This document shows, piece by piece, positions 1-5,005 of a stretch of DNA of 5,005 nt; the first letter of the stretch is position 1, and every line of letters starts with the position of its first letter. A program made the position numbers and the translations under genes. A model generated the notes under the pieces. That model searched no databases. It saw only the letters and a program-made list of their open reading frames with translations, and had not been told where the DNA came from. This stretch comes from Bacteroidota bacterium (GTDB lineage Bacteria; Bacteroidota; Bacteroidia; Flavobacteriales; Weeksellaceae), in assembly GCA_023399675.1 (NCBI GenBank), contig JAEWOM010000171.1:1-5005 (forward strand), in the 5' to 3' direction.

Positions 1-74
1 GGATTGTACACCACTTCCTCATAACCGGTAATTCCCAAATCGTGAAGTTGCTGAATGATTTTAATGTGTTTCAT
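1..74 (-). CDS. pckA: Phosphoenolpyruvate carboxykinase (ATP), N-terminal fragment (runs off left edge)
   Basis: Only the first 24 complete codons are inside the window, starting at the ATG whose complement is at 72-74. The peptide begins MKHIKIIQQL and contains GITGYEEVVYNP. The tail matches the N-terminus of ATP-dependent PEP carboxykinases, where a short helix and a 'YGI' segment are followed by an 'xxVYNPSY' motif (E. coli PckA has YGISDVHDIVYNPSY). The family enzyme is cytosolic and converts oxaloacetate plus ATP to phosphoenolpyruvate, CO2 and ADP, the entry step of gluconeogenesis; some bacteria run it in reverse. The P-loop and metal-binding residues lie outside the window, so the call rests on this short motif and on a reading frame that is open to the edge. 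A TAnnTTTG box about 44 bases upstream supports a start here. I recognise the motif but cannot exclude another protein with a similar start. Confidence 0.75.
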   Translation of the reverse strand, partial: MKHIKIIQQLHDLGITGYEEVVYN

Positions 75-117
75 ATAAAAAGTCGATTGATTTTATTAAC
101 AATAAAACTAAGAGATT

Positions 118-125
118 CAAATTTA
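118..125 (-). promoter_or_regulatory. Putative Bacteroidota -7 promoter box for pckA
   Basis: The minus strand reads TAAATTTG, an exact match to the TAnnTTTG -7 consensus of Bacteroidota housekeeping promoters. It would place transcription start near 112 and leave a leader of about 37 bases before the ATG at 74. No clear TTG-type -33 element is seen at the expected distance (about 145-150), so the promoter may be weak or dependent on an activator. Confidence 0.45.
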
Positions 126-147
126 CGGAAATTGTATTAGACTTTAC

Positions 148-182
148 GTACCGATTCTCTGATATTGATCAGCAGTACCGAT
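148..182. repeat. Spaced 8-bp direct repeat around a small inverted repeat, upstream of pckA
   Basis: The octamer GTACCGAT occurs at 148-155 and again at 175-182, with start-to-start spacing of 27 bp. Between the copies sits CTGAT(ATTG)ATCAG at 159-172, a 5-bp inverted repeat. The two copies would lie about 40 and 67 bp upstream of the predicted pckA start, where activator sites are often found. A regulatory role is inference; the repeat itself is plain in the sequence. The gap 75-202 holds no gene that I can see, and no convincing terminator for the kinase upstream. Confidence 0.4.
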
Positions 183-202
183 AAAACACAACAATCTGGT
201 TA

Positions 203-1108
203 TCACTTTATTAACTCTTCCCAACTGAATATCTCCGGAAAATTTCGAGAACGGAAATAATTTTCCCAGCCTTCAGTTTTCGTTGCGAGAACAAAATCGC
301 CACCCCAGGCTCCAAGACTTTTTACGGCACCCCCGTAATCGCTGAAAAGTTGATTCTGCACGCCGGAAATCCCCAGAAAGGAAGAGAGTTTTACTTCATG
401 TTCGCGAATCACATTTTCCAATGATCCGATATTTTCTGCATGCAGAAATCTGTTTGTCAGTTCAGAAAATTCCTGAATCAGTGCAGGATTCTTTCGTTGG
501 GAACGATACAGTTCAATCCCTTTTCGGCTGTCCTGCTTTCTGTTGAGATGAACGAAAATAAGATCATCCTTGAATGCCGGCTCGAACATTACAGGCTTCA
601 CCATCATCTCCGGCTGATTTTGAAAAAGAATAGCCTGTTTCTGCTGCGCAACGGCAATATCATAGCCACTACCCTTCAGATACTCGCTATTCAGGTCAAA
701 AGCATCGGTTCCCGACCATTCTGCGAGATTATTAATCAGTGTGGAACTGCTGCCCAGGCCGAAGTTCGGCGGAAACTGAAGATTGGTAGTAAAATGATAT
801 CGGTTGCCTGACTGGAAAGCACGCGGATTACGCTTTGCAATTCCCTGAAGCAGATCTTGCACAAACGCTGCAGCCTCCGGAATGTTGGTTTCCAAAATGC
901 TCCATGTTTCGAAATTCAACAGAACATTCAGCCAGGTTTTACCCTGATGAAACGCATTCCAACTGATTATATGCTGATTGCTCTCTTCTTTCCGGACGGT
1001 CATTTCCTGCCCCACTTTTGTGGGAACAGCAAGAGCAAGAGCACCGTCGAGTACGAAATACTCAGCGGTGAGAAGCAGTTTTCCCGGTGAAAAAAAGTGA
1101 CTTTCCAT
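203..1108 (-). CDS. GYDIA-family GHMP kinase (probable mevalonate-pathway kinase)
   Basis: A 301-residue cytosolic GHMP-fold kinase of normal family length. Motifs in order are the N-terminal SPGKLLLTAEYFVLDGA (7-23), the ATP-binding glycine/serine loop PPNFGLGSSST (113-123), the GYDIA signature (148-152) that names the family, and the C-terminal glycine-rich motif LGAWGGDFVLA (265-275). GHMP kinases phosphorylate small alcohols or phosphates with ATP. Flavobacteriia generally make isoprenoids by the mevalonate route, and this family is the usual candidate there for a mevalonate or phosphomevalonate kinase; which of the two cannot be read from the sequence. The ATG at 1108 is chosen because the conserved SPGK motif begins only six residues later, as in relatives. 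No Shine-Dalgarno is present. The start lies six bases past the T-run of the fabD terminator, and no promoter box was found in between, so expression by read-through or from a promoter inside the 3' end of fabD is possible. No other mevalonate gene is in the window. Confidence 0.88.
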   Translation of the reverse strand: MESHFFSPGKLLLTAEYFVLDGALALAVPTKVGQEMTVRKEESNQHIISWNAFHQGKTWLNVLLNFETWSILETNIPEAAAFVQDLLQGIAKRNPRAFQSGNRYHFTTNLQFPPNFGLGSSSTLINNLAEWSGTDAFDLNSEYLKGSGYDIAVAQQKQAILFQNQPEMMVKPVMFEPAFKDDLIFVHLNRKQDSRKGIELYRSQRKNPALIQEFSELTNRFLHAENIGSLENVIREHEVKLSSFLGISGVQNQLFSDYGGAVKSLGAWGGDFVLATKTEGWENYFRSRNFPEIFSWEELIK

Positions 1109-1114
1109 TCAAAT

Positions 1115-1139
1115 AAAAAAAACGCGAGAGATCGCGTTT
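1115..1139 (-). terminator. Intrinsic terminator after fabD
   Basis: On the minus strand AAACGCGA (1139-1132) pairs with TCGCGTTT (1127-1120), a perfect 8-bp stem with a 4-base TCTC loop, and the strand continues as a run of eight T (1122-1115). It begins 20 bases after the fabD stop codon and ends six bases before the kinase ATG. On the plus strand the T-run is too short for it to work well in that direction. Confidence 0.85.
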
Positions 1140-1159
1140 GTTCCTTATCAGGTTCCGAT

Positions 1160-2026
1160 TCAGGAAGCCATTACTTCCGCATCAATTTTTCTGATCAAAC
1201 CCTGAAGCGTTTTTCCGGGTCCTACTTCTACAAACTGTTTTGCTCCGTCTTTAATCATATTCTGAACGGTTTGCGTCCATTTTACCGGACCGGTAAGCTG
1301 TGCGATCAGGTTTTTCTTGATTTCATCCGGGTCGGAAACGGCGTATGTCGTGATGTTCTGATAAACAGGCAGATTAGCCTTTCTGAATTTGGTTTTTTCG
1401 ATGGCTGCCTGCAAACGGTCCTGTGCGGGCTGCATAAGCGGTGAATGAAATGCCCCGTTCACCGGAAGTATCAGCGCTCTTTTTGCTCCGGCCTCCTTCA
1501 GAGAAACGCAGGCTTTTTCAACAGCAGCAGTTTCTCCGGAAATAACCAGTTGACCCGGACAGTTATAATTGGCGGGCACTACAATACCTTCAGTTTCGGA
1601 ACAGATTCTTTCCACGGTGGCATCATCCAAGCCAATAATTGCCGCCATTGAAGAAGGATTGATGTTACACGCTTCCTGCATGGCTTTTGCTCTTTCTGCC
1701 ACCAGTTTCAGCCCATCTTCAAAAGACAGTACTCCGTTGGCAACCAGCGCAGAAAATTCACCGAGGGAATGCCCTGCAACCATTTCGGCGCCCAAAGCAT
1801 TAGTCGCTTTCAGTTCTGCCATCGAATGAATGAAAATGGCGGGCTGCGTTACTTCTGTTTTTTTAAGATCATCATCCGTACCTTTAAACATGAGGGAAAG
1901 GATATCAAAACCAAGGATGTCGTTGGCCGATTCCATCAGATCTTTAATGTCCTTTCTGGAATCATAAAGTTCCATTCCCATGCCCACAAACTGTGAACCC
2001 TGACCAGGAAATACTAGTGCTTTCAT
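1160..2026 (-). CDS. fabD: Malonyl-CoA:ACP transacylase
   Basis: A 288-residue, full-length, cytosolic FabD. It moves the malonyl group from coenzyme A to acyl carrier protein, supplying the extender unit for type II fatty acid synthesis. The N-terminal FPGQGSQ (6-12) is diagnostic, with Gln9 matching the oxyanion-hole Gln11 of E. coli FabD. The nucleophile elbow GHSLGE (85-90) gives Ser87. Arg112 in ERAKAMQ corresponds to the arginine that binds the malonyl carboxylate, excluding acetyl-CoA. GAFHSPLM (191-198) supplies the catalytic His194, and Gln243 in QLTGPVKW matches Gln250. VEVGPGKTLQGL (266-277) is the conserved C-terminal turn. All key residues are present, so the enzyme should be active. 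The ATG at 2026 puts FPGQGSQ at the usual distance from the start. No other fab gene is in the window, and the gene has its own promoter box and terminator, so it appears monocistronic. Confidence 0.97.
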   Translation of the reverse strand: MKALVFPGQGSQFVGMGMELYDSRKDIKDLMESANDILGFDILSLMFKGTDDDLKKTEVTQPAIFIHSMAELKATNALGAEMVAGHSLGEFSALVANGVLSFEDGLKLVAERAKAMQEACNINPSSMAAIIGLDDATVERICSETEGIVVPANYNCPGQLVISGETAAVEKACVSLKEAGAKRALILPVNGAFHSPLMQPAQDRLQAAIEKTKFRKANLPVYQNITTYAVSDPDEIKKNLIAQLTGPVKWTQTVQNMIKDGAKQFVEVGPGKTLQGLIRKIDAEVMAS

Positions 2027-2046
2027 TCAGTAATTTGTTTCTGTCG

Positions 2047-2054
2047 CAAATTTA
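2047..2054 (-). promoter_or_regulatory. Putative Bacteroidota -7 promoter box for fabD
   Basis: The minus strand reads TAAATTTG, an exact TAnnTTTG match, ending 20 bases before the fabD ATG. Transcription would start near 2042, giving a leader of about 15 bases. The box directly follows the T-run of the upstream terminator, so the -33 region would fall inside the terminator hairpin; no TTG is seen there. Confidence 0.45.
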
Positions 2055-2097
2055 AAGAAAAAAAACGGCACCTCCTTTTAGTGAAGTTGCCGTTTTT
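2053..2097 (-). terminator. Intrinsic terminator after the LysM-domain gene
   Basis: AAAAACGGCA (minus strand 2097-2088) pairs perfectly with TGCCGTTTTT (2070-2061), a 10-bp stem around a 17-base loop. CTT/AAG (2075-2077 with 2084-2086) can add a small inner stem. The minus strand continues as TTT, C, TTT, so the T-tract is eight T before the first interruption, counting the end of the stem. The hairpin starts 25 bases after the LysM gene stop. Its A- and T-runs are nearly symmetrical, so it could also stop transcription coming from the left. Confidence 0.85.
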
Positions 2098-2101
2098 CAT
2101 G

Positions 2102-2121
2102 TGCGGAATATGTATTCCGCA
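2102..2121. repeat. 20-bp inverted repeat just after the LysM gene stop codon
   Basis: TGCGGAATA (2102-2110) and TATTCCGCA (2113-2121) are exact reverse complements separated by two bases (TG). The repeat starts one base after the stop codon ends at 2123 and lies four bases from the terminator stem. It has no T-run of its own. As RNA the two-base spacer would open into a loop of four or more bases with a stem of about 8 bp; as DNA it looks like an operator for a dimeric protein. Which applies cannot be told from the sequence. Confidence 0.6.
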
Positions 2122-2122
2122 A

Positions 2123-3802
2123 TTAATATCTGATCAGGCGATAACCTGTATTTACATAGGCTCCATTACCGGCAGCGCGCTTGAATTCGAATTTGGAAGC
2201 AAGCTGTGTCTGCGACCGGTTCATCTGCTTAAATATTTCGCCACTCTTGTTTTCGCGTGTAAGCATATCGTTCATCACATCAAAACCTACGACTGCATAT
2301 TTCGATGGTGATTTACAGTATTTCTTCTGAAAATCTGCCAGCACTTCTTTTTCAAAAGAACCTTCGGTATTAATTTTCAAATCGGTAAGATACACCAGAT
2401 TTGCCTGGCTCAGCTCATCAATTTTTTCGTCGAATACGGGTACATAATGCATACTGAATGCTTTATTTCCCTGCGCCTGCTGAGAGAGTTCAATCATTTT
2501 TTCAGCAAAAGCTTCACCGATATCGCTACTGCTGTTTGCGAGCAGGGTAATTACCGGTGCCGACTGCCCTGTCATCATATTGGTATCCAACTGAATTTCT
2601 GACGGGCTGTTTACCACAATAATGTTCGGATTTTTGAGATTCTTGTTTAGTCCGGCTTTGAAATATGTGGCCATTTGACCTGAAGAATCGCCAATGATAT
2701 AAATTTTTTCTTTGGAATAGGCTTTTTGAATTTCCTGAATAATCCGGTCAGCCAACACCTCTTCCTGTGTTTCAATGATAATGAGATTACCGTATCTGTG
2801 AAGATCTTCGGAATTTGCAAACGGTGAAACGACCGGAATCTGCTTTTCTTTCACAAAATCAAGCACTTCCACCACGTTGCTTTTAAAAAACGGGCCGATG
2901 ATCAGATCCGTATTGTCCTGGTTCAGCTGCGTAATTGAATTTTTGAAACTCGCCTCGCTACCTGCATCAACCACACGGATGTTGAGTTCCTGTCCACGTT
3001 TAGCGTTACGTTCCACAGCGAGTTTTGCACCTGCAAGAAAATCCAGGGACATTTGGCGGTAACGGCTGTCATTCGACTCGAAACCGAAAGGCAGCATCAT
3101 CACAACGTTCAGTGCGCTGGCATTTTTCTTAACATAGGCCGGATCCAGCTTACGGATCTTCAATACCATTCCAGGCTTCAAACCAGAAGACACGGACGGA
3201 TTCAGGGCGATTAATTGATCCAGGGTCGTACCGAATTTATTGACGATCCCGAATGTGGTATCTCCCGATTCTACTGTGTAGGTAAGGAAATTATCCGTTG
3301 AACTTCCTGTGTTGCTGTAGGTATTAGTCGACACCGAAGGAGACGCAGTCTGCGACTGCTGCTGAGCCGTCACGGTTTCCACAGGTGCTGTATTTCCGCC
3401 GTACTGCTTTATTCTGCTCATCGGTATATTAATCCTTTCGCCGATCTTTACACTGGCACCGAGATTCGGATTCCACGCCCGCAGTTGCGATTCGGTGGTC
3501 TTATATTTTTTGGTAAGGCCGTATATGGTCTGTTTTGGCTCTACAATGATAACACCCATCGCATTATCGTTACTGCTTACTGCAGCCGGTTTTGCTGTAC
3601 CCTTAACATTGATTTTATCGCCGATATTGAGCACCCCGTTTTTTGCGGAAGGATTCAGTTTCAGCAGTTCATCGAGTGTCATTCCGTATTTTCTCGCAAT
3701 GCTGGATGGATTATCGCCTTTTACTACAGTATGCGTAGTTCTCTGTGCGTATGCAAACAGGGTAACTGAAGTAAAAGCAAGAAGAGCGAACTTTTTTATC
3801 AT
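2123..3802 (-). CDS. Secreted protein with three LysM repeats and a type 1 periplasmic-binding-like domain
   Basis: A 559-residue exported protein. Residues 1-19 form a signal peptide (MIKKFALLAFTSVTLFAYA) with a likely cleavage after AYA, before Gln20; there is no lipobox cysteine. Three LysM repeats follow at about 24-67, 84-127 and 174-217, each with the typical G/E-D-T/N, 'LNP' or 'WNP' and 'GxxxxI' pattern. LysM binds the N-acetylglucosamine parts of peptidoglycan. A Q/S/T-rich linker (about 136-172) separates repeats 2 and 3. From about residue 232 the protein resembles the type 1 periplasmic-binding (Leu/Ile/Val receptor) fold: LNVVMMLPFG, then LDFLAGAKLAVE, DLIIGPFF and IPVVSPFAN. Such proteins are often annotated as ABC-transporter substrate-binding, but no transporter genes are nearby, and a wall-anchored structural or regulatory role (compare the binding-fold domain of LpoA) is as likely. 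The ATG at 3802 is preferred to an in-frame TTG at 3823, because it starts directly at the signal peptide and the TTG lies inside a promoter box. Confidence 0.85.
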   Translation of the reverse strand: MIKKFALLAFTSVTLFAYAQRTTHTVVKGDNPSSIARKYGMTLDELLKLNPSAKNGVLNIGDKINVKGTAKPAAVSSNDNAMGVIIVEPKQTIYGLTKKYKTTESQLRAWNPNLGASVKIGERINIPMSRIKQYGGNTAPVETVTAQQQSQTASPSVSTNTYSNTGSSTDNFLTYTVESGDTTFGIVNKFGTTLDQLIALNPSVSSGLKPGMVLKIRKLDPAYVKKNASALNVVMMLPFGFESNDSRYRQMSLDFLAGAKLAVERNAKRGQELNIRVVDAGSEASFKNSITQLNQDNTDLIIGPFFKSNVVEVLDFVKEKQIPVVSPFANSEDLHRYGNLIIIETQEEVLADRIIQEIQKAYSKEKIYIIGDSSGQMATYFKAGLNKNLKNPNIIVVNSPSEIQLDTNMMTGQSAPVITLLANSSSDIGEAFAEKMIELSQQAQGNKAFSMHYVPVFDEKIDELSQANLVYLTDLKINTEGSFEKEVLADFQKKYCKSPSKYAVVGFDVMNDMLTRENKSGEIFKQMNRSQTQLASKFEFKRAAGNGAYVNTGYRLIRY

Positions 3803-3820
3803 TTCGTACGTTATATTATG

Positions 3821-3828
3821 CAAAATTA
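3821..3828 (-). promoter_or_regulatory. Putative Bacteroidota -7 promoter box for the LysM-domain gene
   Basis: The minus strand reads TAATTTTG, an exact TAnnTTTG match in the 37-bp gap between the bshC stop and the LysM gene start. Transcription would begin near 3816, leaving only about 13 leader bases before the ATG at 3802. No TTG is seen at the usual -33 distance, which falls in the last codons of bshC. The gap to bshC is short and no terminator hairpin lies in it, so read-through from bshC is also possible. Confidence 0.45.
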
Positions 3829-3839
3829 GTGGTTTTGTA

Positions 3840-5005
3840 TCAATCCACCATGGTGACCAATTCCGGTGAGAAAGGGTCCATTTCCTCTAAACAAGTTTCA
3901 AGCCATTTTTTTCCATGAATCAAATAGAATTCGGAAAAATTCACCTGTCGTTCCTGCCAGCTGCCATTCGGATGAATTTCAGCGAAAATCCGCTCTATTC
4001 TGTCCATCAAATCCGTGTTTTTTCGCTTTTCAGCACGCAGCAGCCTTTTTTCCATACGTTCCAGCGAACGCAACTGCCTGGTTTTTTCCGCATTCACTAA
4101 ATTTCCGAACGTGATATCTGTCTTTCGGGAAATCTGTTCCAGCGTATCGAACTGTTGACTGAGCCTTTCGTTTAAAGCTCTGATCTCTGAAAACAGCGAA
4201 TTATCCCGTTGAACGTGTACATTCTGAACCTTCGACACAGAACTGAGCAACTGCTGAACGGAAATATCCAACCGCTCCAGTTTTGCTTCCTGTTTTTGCG
4301 AGAGCATCAGGAAAGAACTTCTCGGAATCATCACAGGAAAAGGGAGATTCAGATAATCAAAATAATCCGGCAGTTCCAGCCAGTACATTATTTCGGCATT
4401 GCCACCGATATATGCGACATTCGGTAATATCATTTCCTGGAAAACAGGCCGCATCAAAGCGTTCGGACTGAACTTTTCCGGAGATTCTTCGAGAATCTCC
4501 ACTATTTGCTCCCGGCTAAAAAATATTTCGGTGTCTGCTATCTGGAAACCTTCTTCGCTGCGGTCTATTCTGTTTCGGCCTTCCTCGAGATAAAAAAGAT
4601 TGATTTCCCGTGGATTAACCTGAACTTTTTTATACTGCTGCGTAAGCGTTTCCACATTTTTTTCGGAATGTTGCTGTAAAGAACTGTTCAGCAGTTCGTC
4701 GCGAAAAATCGGCTTCATCTGCTCTTTGAGACGGGCATCGTCGCCATCGAGAACAAGCAGCCCGTATTCGGCAAAGAGTTTATTAACAATGAAACGGGTG
4801 GCATCAGCAAGTGTATGATCTTTCTGATAGGCTTCAGCAATCAGTTTAATGAGTTCATCGGCAAAAGGAAAACCCTGAAAATCTTCGGTAAAACGACTGA
4901 TAAAATCTCTGTCGCTCAGCTGTAATCTGCCTACCGCACCTGAACCATCAGCGGTTGTTTCGTACCGGTTGCCGAAAGCTTTAAAAAAACTGATCTCCTC
5001 AAAAT
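3840..5005 (-). CDS. bshC: Bacillithiol biosynthesis cysteine-adding enzyme BshC (C-terminal 387 residues; N-terminus outside window)
   Basis: BshC is the cytosolic enzyme that adds cysteine to glucosaminyl-malate, the last step of bacillithiol synthesis. The frame is open from the stop at 3840 to the right edge with no stop, giving 387 residues; family members are about 530 long, so roughly 140 N-terminal residues are missing. Seen in order (fragment numbering): FEEISFF at the very edge, corresponding to the EDHDFEEI segment of the family; GSGAVGRL; SPNALMRPVFQEMILPN followed by VAYIGGNAEIMYWLELPDYF (about 179-215), the most conserved block; PFPVMIPRSS; a long charged helical stretch (about 238-340) that fits the family coiled coil involved in dimerisation; and a C-terminal FYLIHGKKWLETCLEEMDPFSPEL typical of the family. 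The methionine at 4718 is internal, since conserved family sequence continues upstream of it. No bshA or bshB is in the window. Confidence 0.93.
   Translation of the reverse strand, partial: FEEISFFKAFGNRYETTADGSGAVGRLQLSDRDFISRFTEDFQGFPFADELIKLIAEAYQKDHTLADATRFIVNKLFAEYGLLVLDGDDARLKEQMKPIFRDELLNSSLQQHSEKNVETLTQQYKKVQVNPREINLFYLEEGRNRIDRSEEGFQIADTEIFFSREQIVEILEESPEKFSPNALMRPVFQEMILPNVAYIGGNAEIMYWLELPDYFDYLNLPFPVMIPRSSFLMLSQKQEAKLERLDISVQQLLSSVSKVQNVHVQRDNSLFSEIRALNERLSQQFDTLEQISRKTDITFGNLVNAEKTRQLRSLERMEKRLLRAEKRKNTDLMDRIERIFAEIHPNGSWQERQVNFSEFYLIHGKKWLETCLEEMDPFSPELVTMVD

Noticed and set aside
159..172. CTGAT/ATCAG hairpin as a terminator for the kinase gene
   Set aside because: The stem is only 5 bp with no following T-run on the minus strand, so it does not meet the usual pattern of an intrinsic terminator.
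440..811. Plus-strand open frame of 123 codons
   Set aside because: It lies opposite the well-supported GHMP kinase and its translation shows no recognisable domain.
203..3839. A single operon from the LysM gene through fabD to the kinase
   Set aside because: Strong intrinsic terminators separate all three genes, and fabD and the LysM gene have their own promoter-like boxes.
3495..3869. Plus-strand open frame of 124 codons with hydrophobic stretches
   Set aside because: It is antisense to the LysM region, crosses the promoter gap into bshC, and its hydrophobicity is what a reverse reading of LysM codons would give.
3840..4718. A 292-residue gene starting at the methionine at 4718
   Set aside because: The frame stays open to the right edge and the 95 extra residues carry BshC family sequence such as GSGAVGRL, so this methionine is internal.
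1..5005. Mobile element, CRISPR array, tRNA or rRNA, defence or phage genes
   Set aside because: No repeat array, transposase or integrase motif, terminal inverted repeat or RNA gene pattern was seen; the coding space is filled by housekeeping genes of even composition.

Overview
The window looks like an ordinary chromosomal housekeeping stretch from a member of the Bacteroidota, most likely Flavobacteriia of the Chryseobacterium/Kaistella type. The evidence is the gene families present (a GYDIA-type GHMP kinase, a flavobacterial LysM plus periplasmic-binding-fold protein, and BshC), the moderately AT-rich DNA, the lack of Shine-Dalgarno sequences before the starts, and TAnnTTTG boxes in three of the intergenic gaps. 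The genus is an inference; no marker gene is present.

All five genes lie on the minus strand, so they are read from right to left. From the right: bshC (its 5' part runs off the window, stop at 3840); a secreted protein with three LysM repeats and a type 1 periplasmic-binding-like domain (3802 to 2123); fabD (2026 to 1160); a GYDIA-family GHMP kinase (1108 to 203); and the first 24 codons of a probable ATP-dependent phosphoenolpyruvate carboxykinase, pckA (74 to the left edge).

The genes share a strand but do not look like one operon. A strong intrinsic terminator follows the LysM gene (2053-2097), a second follows fabD (1115-1139), and promoter-like -7 boxes precede the LysM gene, fabD and pckA. 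The products serve different tasks: bacillithiol synthesis, a cell-wall-associated function, fatty acid synthesis (malonyl-CoA to ACP transfer), probably the mevalonate branch of isoprenoid synthesis, and gluconeogenesis or anaplerosis.

I found no mobile element, CRISPR array, RNA gene, phage gene or defence system, and nothing that amounts to a new system. The points worth a second look are regulatory: a terminator that ends almost on the kinase start codon, a promoter box directly joined to a terminator T-run before fabD, a near-perfect palindrome next to the LysM-gene terminator, and a spaced direct repeat upstream of pckA. The function of the LysM/binding-fold protein is also open.
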